From: Nitrospira sp. CR1.3
GTDB lineage: Bacteria; Nitrospirota; Nitrospiria; Nitrospirales; Nitrospiraceae
NCBI GenBank assembly: GCA_014055525.1
Contig: WIAH01000013.1
Location: 42,408 to 106,407, forward strand
Direction: 5' to 3'
Length of the DNA stretch: 64,000 nt
This document shows, piece by piece, positions 52,239 to 61,314 of the stretch. The notes under the pieces are model-generated. The model was not told the origin of the DNA, searched no databases, and saw nothing but the letters and a program-made list of their open reading frames with translations. The translations under genes and the position numbers were made by a program. How positions within the stretch are numbered: position 1 is the stretch's first letter; the number at the start of each line of letters is the position of its first letter.

Positions 52239-54746
52239 ATGAGCGATTCCATCGAGCAGGAACTGACGCCGCCGCAGAACGTCGAGATCCCCGACCAGCT
52301 TCCTTTGCTCCCCGTCCGGGACATCGTCGTTTTCCCCTATATGGTGCTGCCGTTGTTCGTCGGACGGGAAATGTCGATCAAGGCGATCGAGGCGTCGCTG
52401 GCCGGCAATCGCATGATCTTCCTCGCCACTCAGAAAGCGCTGGACGTTGAAAACCCGACTCCGGACGATATTCACACGATCGGAACCGTCGGCATCATCA
52501 TGCGGATGCTCAAGCTTCCCGACGAGCGCATCAAGATTCTCGTGCAGGGACTGTCGAAAGCGAAGATCTCCGGATACATTCAGACCGAGCCCTATTACTC
52601 CGTCCGGATCGACAAACTTGTCGAGGTGAAATCCAGCGGCTCGAATCTCGAGACCGAAGCGGTCATGCGCACGGTCAAGGAACAAATCGAGCGGATCGTC
52701 AGTCTGGGAAAGGTCCTCATCCCGGACGTCATGGTGGTGATCGAGAACCTCGAAGATCCGGCTCGCCTCGCCGATATGGTCGCGTCGAATCTCGGACTCA
52801 AGGTCGAGGTGACGCAGGCCGTCCTGGAGATTACCGATCCGGTCAAGCGACTGCGCAACGTCAGCGAGATCCTCGCGAAGGAGATCGACGTCCTTTCCAT
52901 GCAGCAGAAGATTCAGGCCCAAGCCAAGGGCGAGATGGACAAGACCCAGCGCGAATATTTCCTGCGCGAGCAGCTCAAGGCGATTCAGAAAGAACTGGGC
53001 GAGCTCGACGAGCGCACGGAAGAAATCGCCGAGTTCCGCAAGCGCGTCAAAGACGCCAAGATGCCGGAGAAGGTCCTGAAAGAGACGGAAAAGCAGCTGA
53101 AACGGTTGGAGAAGATGCATCCCGATACAGCCGAATCCGCGACCGTCCGCACCTATCTCGAATGGATGGTCGAACTGCCCTGGTCGAAAAAATCGAAAGA
53201 CAATCTCGATCTGAAAGCCGCCGCGAAGGTGTTGAACGACGACCATTACGACCTGGAGAAGGTCAAGGAGCGGATTCTGGAGTACCTGGCCGTCCGGAAA
53301 CTGAAAGAGAAAATGAAGGGGCCGATCCTCTGCTTCGTCGGCCCGCCTGGTGTAGGCAAGACTTCGCTCGGGAAATCCATCGCCCGCGCCCTCGGACGCG
53401 AATTCGTCCGCATCAGCCTGGGCGGCGTGCGGGATGAAGCCGAAATCCGTGGCCACCGTCGCACCTACGTCGGCGCGCTTCCGGGCCGCATGATCCAGGG
53501 CATGAAACAGGCCGGCACGAGCAATCCGGTCTTCATGCTCGACGAGATCGACAAGGTGGGAATGGACTTCCGTGGCGACCCCTCCGCGGCGCTGCTCGAG
53601 GTGCTGGACCCGGAGCAGAACAACACCTTTACCGACCACTATCTGGGCGTGCCGTTCGATCTGACGGAGGTGATGTTCATCACGACCGCCAATCTGATCG
53701 ATCCGATCCTGCCCGCGCTTCGGGACCGAATGGAGGTCATCGAGATCCCCGGCTACACGGAGGAGGAAAAACTCGGGATCGCGCAGAAGTACCTCATTCC
53801 TCGTCAACTCGGAGAACACGGCATTACGGAAAAGCACGTGAAGATTTCCGAACCGGCGATCCGGCAGATCATCATGCACTACACGAGGGAAGCCGGTGTC
53901 AGAAACCTGGAACGCGAAATCGCCAACGTGATGCGCAAGGTGGCCAAGAAGGTCGCGGAAGGCAAGGGGCTCGGATTTCCGGTCAATCCCGCGAATCTGC
54001 ACAAATACCTCGGGGTGCCGAAGTTCGTGCCGGAATCCGAGCTGGAAAAAGACGAAATCGGCGTGGCGACCGGTTTGGCCTGGACGGAATCGGGCGGGGA
54101 CGTGTTGTACATCGAGGCCACCGTGATGAAGGGCAAAGGGGCGCTGACCCTGACCGGACACCTCGGCGACGTCATGAAGGAATCCGCCCAGGCAGCCTTG
54201 AGTTATGTCCGCTCCAGGGAAAAAACGCTCGGCATCAATCCGGATATGTTCACAAAGCAGGACCTGCATATCCACGTGCCGGCCGGCGCCATTCCCAAAG
54301 ACGGTCCTTCAGCCGGCATCACCATGGCCACGGCGATTGCGTCCGCGATGGCCCAGATACCGACCAGGCGGGACCTGGCCATGACCGGCGAGATCACGCT
54401 CCGCGGCCGAGTTCTTGCGATCGGGGGCTTGAAGGAGAAAATTCTGGCCGCAAAGCGGGCGAAGCTCGCGACGGTGATTCTCCCCAAGCGGAACAAGAAG
54501 GATTTGGATGAGATTCCGAAACATATTCTGAAAGGCATCCAACTCGTTTTTGCGGATACCATGGACGATGTCATGAAGGTGGCTCTGCGTCGGCCCGCGA
54601 AGTCCTCCCGTCCCTCGAACAAACCGCAGTCTCCGCAAGCACAGGCGCGAAAGCAGGCCAATCGTTCGATCAAGCCGGGACGAGCCGCTCGGTCCATTTC
54701 CGTACAAGCCACCGTCACAGCCAAACCGCATTTCCTGCCGCGTTAG
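52239..54746 (+). CDS. lon: ATP-dependent protease Lon
   Basis: The protein is 835 residues. The N-terminal LON domain begins [20 protein letters not shown]. The AAA+ module has Walker [14 protein letters not shown] near 367, then Walker B and sensor regions such as [11 protein letters not shown]. The protease domain has [19 protein letters not shown] near 687-705 with the catalytic Ser, and the Lys lies in the [20 protein letters not shown] block. A 50-residue low-complexity basic C-terminal tail is an extension beyond the usual end. It degrades misfolded and regulatory proteins, including many antitoxins. Confidence 0.96.
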   Translation: MSDSIEQELTPPQNVEIPDQLPLLPVRDIVVFPYMVLPLFVGREMSIKAIEASLAGNRMIFLATQKALDVENPTPDDIHTIGTVGIIMRMLKLPDERIKILVQGLSKAKISGYIQTEPYYSVRIDKLVEVKSSGSNLETEAVMRTVKEQIERIVSLGKVLIPDVMVVIENLEDPARLADMVASNLGLKVEVTQAVLEITDPVKRLRNVSEILAKEIDVLSMQQKIQAQAKGEMDKTQREYFLREQLKAIQKELGELDERTEEIAEFRKRVKDAKMPEKVLKETEKQLKRLEKMHPDTAESATVRTYLEWMVELPWSKKSKDNLDLKAAAKVLNDDHYDLEKVKERILEYLAVRKLKEKMKGPILCFVGPPGVGKTSLGKSIARALGREFVRISLGGVRDEAEIRGHRRTYVGALPGRMIQGMKQAGTSNPVFMLDEIDKVGMDFRGDPSAALLEVLDPEQNNTFTDHYLGVPFDLTEVMFITTANLIDPILPALRDRMEVIEIPGYTEEEKLGIAQKYLIPRQLGEHGITEKHVKISEPAIRQIIMHYTREAGVRNLEREIANVMRKVAKKVAEGKGLGFPVNPANLHKYLGVPKFVPESELEKDEIGVATGLAWTESGGDVLYIEATVMKGKGALTLTGHLGDVMKESAQAALSYVRSREKTLGINPDMFTKQDLHIHVPAGAIPKDGPSAGITMATAIASAMAQIPTRRDLAMTGEITLRGRVLAIGGLKEKILAAKRAKLATVILPKRNKKDLDEIPKHILKGIQLVFADTMDDVMKVALRRPAKSSRPSNKPQSPQAQARKQANRSIKPGRAARSISVQATVTAKPHFLPR

Positions 54747-54747
54747 C

Positions 54748-55812
54748 ATGGCGCTGCCGCCCAGCCTCAAGGCTCACTCTTCTCCCCGGGAGTTCGATCT
54801 GATCCGCACAATCCGACGACGCTTTGCCGGACAGGACTCTTCTGTTCTCCAAGGCATCGGGGACGATGCCGCCGTGATTTCCCCCTCTTCAAAGCAGGAC
54901 AGCCTCCTGGCAACCGACCTGTTGGCTGAAGGTGTTCACTTCGACATGCGAACGGCGACGCCCGCCGACGTCGGTTTTCGAGCGGCTGCCGCCAACTTGA
55001 GCGACATCGCCGCGATGGGAGGGCGACCGAGATACCTGCTGGTCGCATTGGCCATCCCCCGAACAGCCACGGGCCTCCAGATTCGCCGGCTGTATCAGGG
55101 TCTGATGGCGGCATGTCGGCCGCACGGAGTGCGGCTCATCGGCGGAGATACTTCCGCCTCGATGAGCGGATGGTTCATCGCCGTCACCCTGGTCGGATCC
55201 GTGCCACCGAATCGCGCGCTTCTGCGGAGCGGCGCCCGAGCGGGCGATAGCATCTACGTGACCGGTACCCTGGGCGACTCACTGGCCGGTCTGGTGCTTG
55301 CGAAGGAATCGAAGCTCCGATCAGCGCGCGGAATACCGGCCCGAGCGCTGTCGTCCCGCCATCGCCGTTTCCTGATTCAGCGACATCTTCGGCCAACGGC
55401 GCGCATCGCGATCGGCCGATGGCTGTCGGCCCAACGACTGGCCACCTCCGCCATCGACCTCTCCGATGGCCTCTCGGGAGACCTCTCTCATATTTGCGAA
55501 GAGAGCCGCGTCGGCGCGGAAATCGAGGTGGCGAAGCTCCCATTGTCTACGGCCTGTCGTGCCTTTGCCGAAACGAGGAAAACCGATTCTTCCAATCTAG
55601 CCCTCACCGGAGGTGAAGACTACGAGCTGCTGTTCACCACCCCCGCTCGCCTCCGCGCGAAGCTTGAACGGACGGCCCGAGAGCTCGGCTATCGCATCAC
55701 CCGCATCGGGACTATTCGCCCGGCCCGTTTCGGTCTGCAGACTCTGTCGGAAGATGGTCGGCGGCGTCCGTTGTCCGTCACGAGCTACGAACATTTCCGA
55801 TCACACCCTTAA
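54748..55812 (+). CDS. thiL: Thiamine-monophosphate kinase
   Basis: The protein is 354 residues. The start codon is one base after the lon stop. EFDLIRTIRRRF and VLQGIGDDAAVISP near 33-46 are ThiL landmarks. LIGGDTSASMSGWFIAVTL follows near 131, then SAIDLSDGLSGDLSHICEES near 229 and LTGGEDYELLFTTP near 287. ThiL phosphorylates thiamine monophosphate to the active cofactor. It is unrelated to lon in function but probably shares its transcript. Confidence 0.92.
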   Translation: MALPPSLKAHSSPREFDLIRTIRRRFAGQDSSVLQGIGDDAAVISPSSKQDSLLATDLLAEGVHFDMRTATPADVGFRAAAANLSDIAAMGGRPRYLLVALAIPRTATGLQIRRLYQGLMAACRPHGVRLIGGDTSASMSGWFIAVTLVGSVPPNRALLRSGARAGDSIYVTGTLGDSLAGLVLAKESKLRSARGIPARALSSRHRRFLIQRHLRPTARIAIGRWLSAQRLATSAIDLSDGLSGDLSHICEESRVGAEIEVAKLPLSTACRAFAETRKTDSSNLALTGGEDYELLFTTPARLRAKLERTARELGYRITRIGTIRPARFGLQTLSEDGRRRPLSVTSYEHFRSHP

Positions 55813-55817
55813 CGGCC

Positions 55818-56297
55818 ATGGCGTCATTTCGCTCACTCTTGCGACAGATGCTTCATCTGCAGGAATCGCCTGAACGGACCGCGCTGGCCTTCGCGATCGG
55901 GGCTTGGATCGCTTTCTGCCCGTTCTACGGCTTCCACATGATCCTGGTCGTCTTCTGCACCTGGGCCTTCGGGCTGAATTTCGTCGCATTGATGGCGGGC
56001 GCGTTGATCAACAACCCCTGGACGATCGTGCCGATTCTCGGCGCCACCTACTGGACCGGCGCGCTCATGCTGGGGCGGGTCGACGTTCCTTCCTTCGATT
56101 GGCACGACCTCAGTTTCATGGCGATCTATCACCAAGTGATGCCCTATGCCCTGCCCTTCGCGCTCGGTGGCGCCGTCCTGAGTCTCGCCGGGGCCGCCCT
56201 CTCCTACCCGCTCGCGTACTATCTGATCAGCAAGTATCGCCGTCCTACGCCGGCTTCCTTACCGGAGCCATTGCCGCCCCGCGATCCGCTGGGCTAA
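55818..56297 (+). CDS. DUF2062 membrane protein
   Basis: The protein is 159 residues with three to four hydrophobic segments. SPERTALAFAIGAWIAFCPF, then GFHMILVVFCTWAFGLNFVAL and INNPWTIVPILGATYWTGALM, form the DUF2062 pattern (the N-P-W-T is typical). Its function is not known. It lies five bases after thiL and 14 before the HD gene, so it is part of the lon-thiL transcript. Confidence 0.8.
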   Translation: MASFRSLLRQMLHLQESPERTALAFAIGAWIAFCPFYGFHMILVVFCTWAFGLNFVALMAGALINNPWTIVPILGATYWTGALMLGRVDVPSFDWHDLSFMAIYHQVMPYALPFALGGAVLSLAGAALSYPLAYYLISKYRRPTPASLPEPLPPRDPLG

Positions 56298-56311
56298 GAT
56301 GACGGCGTCAC

Positions 56312-57739
56312 ATGACGCCGACGGATTCCTCTCGTCAGACCAACGCCCCATATGACGGATCGGCTCTGATTGCCGATCCCATCCACAAGTACGTCTCATT
56401 CACCGTTCCCTACGCCAACGCCGATCCTCACGAGCGGACCGAAAAAGACCTGATCGATTCTCCCTGGGTGCAGCGCCTCCGCTACATCTACCAGCTGCAG
56501 AGCGCCCGGTGGGTCTATCCCTCCGCAGAACATACCCGTTTCGTCCATTCGCTCGGGACGATGCATGTGGCGGGGCAATTCGCCAAACACCTCTATCCCT
56601 TCCTGAAGAAAGCCGCACCCGACGTCCCGTCGGCTCACTACGTGGAGGCCTTTCTACGCGTCACGGCTCTGGCCCACGATATCGGCCATGGCCCCTTCTG
56701 CCATTTCTTCGACGACAATTACCTCCACAGCTTTAACGCGAGTCACGAAAAGTTGGGCCAGATCATCATCCGGGACTATCTGGGACCGGCCATCAGGAAG
56801 ATTCGCCGCAGCCCTTCCGGCCCGTTCATGAAGGGAGAAGAGCTGAATCCGGATCAGATTGCGCACGTGATCTTGAAGGAAAAGGGCAAGGACAACTCCC
56901 GTCTTCCTCGCTGGCTCAACATGCTGCAGCCTGTGATTTCCGGCAGCTACACGGCCGACAACCTCGACTATGTGCTCCGGGACTCGTATATGTGCGGCGT
57001 GGCGGTGGGGCCGGTCGACCTGACCAGGTTGATCCATTACACGATCATCACGGAGAAAGGCTTCACGATCCACAAAACGGGGTTGCCGGCTCTCCAAATG
57101 TTCCTGAATACCAGGATGTACCTCTATTCCAACGTGTACTTTCACCGGACGACCAGAGCCATCGACATCCACTTGCGCGATATTTTCGGCGAGACCATGC
57201 AGCTGATCTTCCCCCACGACCCGCGAAAGAAGATGGACGAATACCTTTCGCTGACGGACTGGTCCTTGCTCGAACAAGTCCGCGGATGGAAGAAGTCCCG
57301 GCAGAGCGATGAGCGCCGACTCAGCGAGGAATGGGCAAGAATCCTCGACCGCAACGTAAAATGGAAAATGGCCTACAGCACGGTCTTGAAGGAGAAGGGG
57401 CAGGAACGAGGTATGGATTTCCCCAGCGATGAACACTTCGCCAAACAAATCAAGAAGGAGTTGCCGCCGCCGCTCCAGAAGATCGAATTCCGCGTCGACA
57501 TGGCCCCGCTCGACCCCCGCCCGGACCCGAAAGACCGGCGCGGCAATCCGCTCTATGTCTATGATCCCGGCACCAAGCAGGTCTCGATCGAACCGCTGGA
57601 GGAATTTTTGGATCTCTTACCGACCCGTCTGATCCAATTCCGGATCTACTCCCCCGATCATGAGCACGACGCGGCTCTCTCACGCGCCGCTGCGACGGTC
57701 CTGAACAAGACTCCCTCCAGCATCGAATCCAACTACTAG
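56312..57739 (+). CDS. HD-domain phosphohydrolase (dNTPase/SAMHD1-like)
   Basis: The protein is 475 residues. The metal ligands follow the H...HD...D pattern: HTRFVHSLGTMHVAGQF near 72, RVTALAHDIGHGPFCHFF near 115 and ADNLDYVLRDSYMCGV near 215. This is the same order as in dGTPase and SAMHD1 relatives, so it probably hydrolyses a nucleotide triphosphate. The exact substrate is unknown. The 3' end overlaps the convergent gene at 57736 by 4 bases. Confidence 0.85.
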   Translation: MTPTDSSRQTNAPYDGSALIADPIHKYVSFTVPYANADPHERTEKDLIDSPWVQRLRYIYQLQSARWVYPSAEHTRFVHSLGTMHVAGQFAKHLYPFLKKAAPDVPSAHYVEAFLRVTALAHDIGHGPFCHFFDDNYLHSFNASHEKLGQIIIRDYLGPAIRKIRRSPSGPFMKGEELNPDQIAHVILKEKGKDNSRLPRWLNMLQPVISGSYTADNLDYVLRDSYMCGVAVGPVDLTRLIHYTIITEKGFTIHKTGLPALQMFLNTRMYLYSNVYFHRTTRAIDIHLRDIFGETMQLIFPHDPRKKMDEYLSLTDWSLLEQVRGWKKSRQSDERRLSEEWARILDRNVKWKMAYSTVLKEKGQERGMDFPSDEHFAKQIKKELPPPLQKIEFRVDMAPLDPRPDPKDRRGNPLYVYDPGTKQVSIEPLEEFLDLLPTRLIQFRIYSPDHEHDAALSRAAATVLNKTPSSIESNY

Positions 57740-58503
57740 GCGGTAACCTTCAGTGATTGGCGCTTCCAGAGGAGGGACTTTGCTTCCTCCAGCATCTTTC
57801 GCTGGTCGGCGGAGGGAGCATGTGGTTCGTTTTGAGGCACAGGGAATCGACCTTCAAATCGCTCGATCAATTCCGACGCTTCCTCATCGCGGTTGGCTCT
57901 TGTGAGCACGGAGAGGAGACGAAGATAGGCCGGAACGATGAAAGAAAGATGCCGAGGGTCATTGGCGCGCTCGATCACATGTCGATAGCCTGCGATGGCA
58001 CGATCGACGTCGGTCGTCTCAAGACACAGCCCCTCAAGCATGTGCATGCTGACTCGATCCGTATTGGCGCTGACGCTCTTCCCCCAGTCTCCCTTCACCA
58101 GTGCGCACAACTCTTCGAATGAGAGCCGCACCACGACTTTCTTCGGACTCCGTTGGAGCCTGGCAACGACCTCTCTCGCTTCCGACCATCCGCCATACAA
58201 TCCGATCAAGCTGCCCTGGCAACGGCCTACCCCCTCGCACTGCCCTGCCAGTGGAGAAAAGCCATTCTTTCCAACTCCCGTCGAGAGAAATACTCTCCCC
58301 TGTGCCTGGTCACAAACCTTGCAAAGTTTCGTGCCATGAGGCGTGGCATAGACATACATGCGGACTAACGACCGATCGAATAAATCGACGGCTTGAATGC
58401 GCCCGGCACGGACCTGGGCCTGGTGGAACAACCACAATCCCAGCAGTGCAGCGATCGCCAGGACATAGACCGTGACCTCCGTCGTAAGGAATCCTTCTCC
58501 CAC
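57736..58503 (-). CDS. Membrane-anchored hypothetical protein
   Basis: The protein is 255 residues from GTG 58503. One transmembrane helix lies near residues 10-27 (VYVLAIAALLGLWLFH). A Cys pair, KLCKVCDQAQG near 60, could be a metal site. The C-terminal half is helical, with FIVPAYLRLLSVLTRANRDEEASELIERF, which could form TPR-like helices. No family is recognised. It converges with the HD gene and diverges from the exported protein at 58676. Confidence 0.65.
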   Translation of the reverse strand: MGEGFLTTEVTVYVLAIAALLGLWLFHQAQVRAGRIQAVDLFDRSLVRMYVYATPHGTKLCKVCDQAQGRVFLSTGVGKNGFSPLAGQCEGVGRCQGSLIGLYGGWSEAREVVARLQRSPKKVVVRLSFEELCALVKGDWGKSVSANTDRVSMHMLEGLCLETTDVDRAIAGYRHVIERANDPRHLSFIVPAYLRLLSVLTRANRDEEASELIERFEGRFPVPQNEPHAPSADQRKMLEEAKSLLWKRQSLKVTA

Positions 58504-58675
58504 ATACCCTCCCGCTAATACTGCGAATCCAGAATACCATTCCCGGAAGAAAACCCAAGAACTTCATGACTTTCTGATCGCATCACCAAAGCCTTCAAAG
58601 CAGAAATAGGGGTTTCGCTGTCCTGCACAGCAAACCCTTGCGATACTGTCCTGGACAGGAAATCAGGAGGAACAC

Positions 58676-59047
58676 ATGGCACACCTGACGATCTCAATTC
58701 TCATAGCCTTGAGCCTATTGGCGACCTCCCAGGTCTCAGCACAGACGCCTGGGGGCCATCCACCGGCCAACGCCGCCGGCATCCTCAACTCACTTCCGCC
58801 GGATCTGTACAAGAAGCTGGAGCGGCTGGCTCATTTGCTTGACCAGAGTATCAAGGCAGGCAAAGTGACCGACGCGCAGCTCCAGCAGGAACTGATGTCC
58901 GGTCATCTTGAACAGAGAATCCGCTCGTTAGGCCCGGAAGCCAATCAACTCTTTGACGAGATCAACGCGGATGTGAAAAACGGGAAGGGCTTGGGCGAAG
59001 GTGCGCTCCTGCCGTTGCTCGGCGGACTCAGCGGACTGGGACAATAA
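58676..59047 (+). CDS. Small exported hypothetical protein
   Basis: The protein is 123 residues. The start has a perfect AGGAGG at 58665-58670. The signal peptide ISILIALSLLATSQVSA has a likely cleavage after VSA. The mature part is helical and hydrophilic, with LYKKLERLAHLLDQSIKAGK, and ends GALLPLLGGLSGLGQ, a glycine/leucine-rich tail. No function is recognised. The upstream region 58504-58675 has a small inverted repeat (GGGTTTCGCTGT with ACAGCAAACCC) but no clear promoter. Confidence 0.7.
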   Translation: MAHLTISILIALSLLATSQVSAQTPGGHPPANAAGILNSLPPDLYKKLERLAHLLDQSIKAGKVTDAQLQQELMSGHLEQRIRSLGPEANQLFDEINADVKNGKGLGEGALLPLLGGLSGLGQ

Positions 59048-59266
59048 AACGTCCATACCGTGCGCAGGTCCTGTCGCCGTTCTCTTTCCCAAGTCTGTGG
59101 GAATGCATCGTCTCTCATGGTCTATTTCATGAAGCTTGAAGATAACCTTTTTCAGTCGTGTCACGGTTTCGGATTAATGTATGCTCCACTTGCGAGAGGG
59201 GGAACAGAGGACGGGGTGATCGACCGGCCGGAGGAGAATCCTAGCGTCAACTACCAGGAATGCGCA

Positions 59267-59425
59267 TCAAGGTTTCTTCGCCACAACTTTGCCCTTCCGC
59301 CATACATAAATCGGTGTGTGGTGAGCCCGAGCGGTTTCACGAGCCACTCTGGCTGCTCGTCGTAGCGCTCGCCCTACGCCTTTGATAAATTCCTGTGTTT
59401 CTGCTTTGTGTTTTGCCGATTTCAT
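59267..59425 (-). CDS. Small basic protein, putative antitoxin of a zeta-type locus
   Basis: The ORF is 52 residues from ATG 59425 with GGAGG upstream, read MKSAKHKAETQEFIKGVGRA and ending in KVVAKKP. It is rich in Arg, Lys and Ala. Its start overlaps the stop of the zeta-like gene (ATGA), the arrangement expected for a two-gene toxin-antitoxin operon. No family is recognised, so the antitoxin role rests on position. The order toxin first, antitoxin second is seen in some zeta-like systems. Confidence 0.6.
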   Translation of the reverse strand: MKSAKHKAETQEFIKGVGRALRRAARVARETARAHHTPIYVWRKGKVVAKKP

Positions 59426-59889
59426 AGGCTTCCCTCCAGGAATCTTGGAGCATCTCCAGAATTATCATAGACCGCCCATCGATCGGCAATGGGGCGATAG
59501 AGCGTCTTAAAGTTACGCCAACTTCGGTCAAAGCGTCGGATCACATCGCCTCGTGGAACGTCATGACCTCCTTGCCGCACGCGAGCTCCGATACGCTGGA
59601 GGGCAATACCAACCGATGGCAACAAGAGGAATACGATTTCGATCCGATACCCTTGCTGTTTCCACCGGCGTAGTAATTTGAGATAGGTTCGCCCACTCAA
59701 CGTACTCTCAAACGCGAAATCCTTCCGAGTTTTTGCCAAGCGAGACAATTCCAACAGGACTAGCCGTCCAGCCCGCCGCGCAGCCAAATCGGGGCGAAGA
59801 GGGGAAAGGCCAGAGGCAATCAAGTCGGCATTGACGAAGTGCACCACTCCCCCTTCACGAGGGAGATATTGCCGATCAAAGTTCCTCAT
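59422..59889 (-). CDS. Zeta toxin-family protein, N-terminus missing
   Basis: The frame is 155 residues: YLPREGGVVHFVNADLIASG, then FAFESTLSGRTYLKLLRRW and RFDRSWRNFKTLYRPIADRW, all standard for zeta-like kinases. Intact relatives start about 20-25 residues earlier with a Walker A (G-x-N-G-S/A-G-K-T/S). Here no such motif occurs; upstream in the other frame only a 16-codon ORF is present. The toxin has therefore probably lost ATP binding and is inactive. A small ORF follows with an ATGA overlap. Confidence 0.7.
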   Translation of the reverse strand: MRNFDRQYLPREGGVVHFVNADLIASGLSPLRPDLAARRAGRLVLLELSRLAKTRKDFAFESTLSGRTYLKLLRRWKQQGYRIEIVFLLLPSVGIALQRIGARVRQGGHDVPRGDVIRRFDRSWRNFKTLYRPIADRWAVYDNSGDAPRFLEGSL

Positions 59890-60183
59890 TGCCTCGTGGA
59901 TCGATCGCTTGACGGCAATCCGTCTAGATCCGCCATTCTTTCACCCTTTTAATGGTTCGTACTATAACGCATCGCGCAGGATATGCGAAAGACATCGCTC
60001 TAATCCTCGCCCGACCTTCCCGCCTGCCTGGCGTCGGGCAGGTCGAGCGGGTGCTACAGCGCAGACACGACTGTCGGTTGCATACAGGCATTTCCCATCA
60101 ACAACGCAAACGGCAGTCGCACTATCTCGCGCAGACCGGTTCATCCCCACTCGCGCGGGGAACATAATTATTGCTAGGATACC
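59890..60183. other. Gene-free stretch with decayed palindrome and solo CRISPR repeat
   Basis: Between the zeta-like start and the AbrB-type promoter I find no gene. It holds the expected site of the missing Walker A coding region (decayed), an imperfect palindrome near 60022-60050 (GCCTGCCTGGCG and GGGCAGGTC, related to the one at 23747), and one lone CRISPR repeat at 60137-60165. Confidence 0.55.
60137..60165 (-). repeat. Solo degenerate CRISPR repeat
   Basis: These 29 bases match the array repeat at 25 of 29 positions, with changes at repeat positions 15, 17, 20 and 29 (it reads CGGTTCATCCCCACTCGCGC, then GGGGAACAT). The inner changes make the stem more E. coli-like (CGCGC). Orientation is the same as the array, whose first repeat is about 1.5 kb away. 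No second repeat lies 61 bases on either side. It is a relic of a second or larger array. Confidence 0.8.
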
Positions 60184-60208
60184 ATGAAGTAAGATATCCT
60201 TACTTCAT
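60184..60208. promoter_or_regulatory. Perfect 10-bp palindrome, likely antitoxin operator
   Basis: The arms ATGAAGTAAG and CTTACTTCAT are perfect inverted repeats around ATATC. It lies just upstream of the AbrB/PIN operon, ending 12 bases before the ATG. Type II antitoxins bind such sites to repress their own operon, so this is the probable operator. The binding itself is inferred. Confidence 0.65.
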
Positions 60209-60220
60209 TGTGAGGTGACC

Positions 60221-60469
60221 ATGCTGGCAAAGAAAACATCCAAGAATCAGGTCACGTTGCCGAAGAAAGCGTTGGCGGATATTCCAGAAACAGACTATTT
60301 TGACGTGACGACCAAGGGCGGAGTACTCATCCTGAGACCGGTCACCGTGTCGGAACCCGGCTCTCGACTGACGACCATCCGGCAGAAGATCAAGGATCTC
60401 GGAATCGAGCCGAAAGATATCGATCGTGCCATCGCCTGGGCAAGAGGACGCCGAGGCCGTCGTCGGTGA
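60221..60469 (+). CDS. AbrB/SpoVT-type antitoxin
   Basis: The protein is 82 residues from ATG 60221, with GAGGTG upstream. AKKTSKNQVTLPKKALADIP and DYFDVTTKGGVLILRPV form the swapped-hairpin AbrB domain. The basic C-terminus IDRAIAWARGRRGRRR fits the toxin-binding part. Its stop overlaps the PIN toxin start (GTGA). It would repress the operon through the palindrome at 60184. Confidence 0.85.
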   Translation: MLAKKTSKNQVTLPKKALADIPETDYFDVTTKGGVLILRPVTVSEPGSRLTTIRQKIKDLGIEPKDIDRAIAWARGRRGRRR

Positions 60470-60882
60470 TTCGCGCCGTTCTCGACACCAACGTCGTGGT
60501 ATCGGCGCTCTTGTTTTCCGGACCACCTTCGAAACTCGTTCCGGCCTGGCAGTCCGGCCGACTGCAACCTGTCGTATCGGCTTCCATCCTTGATGAATAC
60601 CTTCGAGTACTCGCATACCCGAAATTCTGCCTCACGTCCGCAGATATCCGCGATTTGATCGAAGAAGAGCTGCTTCCGTATTTCGAATCGGTTCGCGTCA
60701 CTCCATCGGTCGTTCCGAGTCTACGCGATCCTGACGACGCCAAGCTTGTCGCCTGCGGGATCACCGCCGGTGTCCGCTGGCTCGTCAGCGGAGATGACGA
60801 TCTCCTCAGTCTGCACCGAGTCAAAACCGTGGAGATCGTTTCAGTCTCCACATTCCTTCAGTACCTCAAAATCAAACCATAA
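60466..60882 (+). CDS. PIN-domain toxin (VapC-like)
   Basis: The protein is 138 residues from GTG 60466. RAVLDTNVVVSALLFSGPPSK carries the first Asp and ILDEYLRVLAYPKF the Glu, while DPDDAKLVACGITAGVRWLVSGDDDLL gives the remaining acidic residues, so all PIN positions seem present. PIN toxins cleave tRNA or rRNA. It overlaps the AbrB antitoxin by 4 bases. It is the only apparently intact toxin-antitoxin pair in this 59-61 kb block. Confidence 0.86.
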   Translation: MIRAVLDTNVVVSALLFSGPPSKLVPAWQSGRLQPVVSASILDEYLRVLAYPKFCLTSADIRDLIEEELLPYFESVRVTPSVVPSLRDPDDAKLVACGITAGVRWLVSGDDDLLSLHRVKTVEIVSVSTFLQYLKIKP

Positions 60883-61074
60883 GTCGACCCTACCAAGCCC
60901 AAAGGACCGGGAATGCCAATCAACAGGCTGGGCTCAGCTACGCTCGCTACAGGCTGGTAAGACCAAACCTTGCCTTCTCCCAAGACGATTCAATATGTCC
61001 CCGTAATCTTCGCCCTGCACCGTTTTCTTGCCCACAACCTTCCATTTCTAAGAAAGATGGGCTAAACTAATTTC

Positions 61075-61314
61075 ATGTCTCCCTCCACCCAGCAGCTCCT
61101 CAAAGATGCACTCCAGTTACCCGATCAGCAACGGGCAGAATTAGTCGTCGAGCTACTCGACAGCCTACCACCGGCGGAACCTGGACAAGCACGTAGTGAT
61201 GCGCAGTGGCTCGCAGAAATTGAACGCCGCGCACGGGCTGCGCAGGCTGGTGCCGCAGGCGTCTCCTGGGATGACACACGCAAACAGGTCGTGGATCGCC
61301 TCCCTAAACGGTGA
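61075..61314 (+). CDS. Addiction-module antitoxin-like protein
   Basis: The protein is 79 residues. STQQLLKDALQLPDQQRAEL and VVELLDSLPPAE, then DAQWLAEIERRARAAQAG, match the addiction module family (PF09720 style). It ends four bases into the RelE/ParE-like toxin gene. The antitoxin should bind both DNA and toxin. The 190 bases before it hold no other gene. Confidence 0.82.
   Translation: MSPSTQQLLKDALQLPDQQRAELVVELLDSLPPAEPGQARSDAQWLAEIERRARAAQAGAAGVSWDDTRKQVVDRLPKR

Noticed and set aside
52194..54275. 693-residue ORF antisense to lon
   Set aside because: It is the reverse-strand shadow of the lon gene; the composition is low-complexity and no domain is recognisable.
58504..58675. Terminator or attenuator from the GGGTTTCGCTGT/ACAGCAAACCC inverted repeat
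   Set aside because: The stem is interrupted and no T-run follows, so I cannot support a regulatory call.
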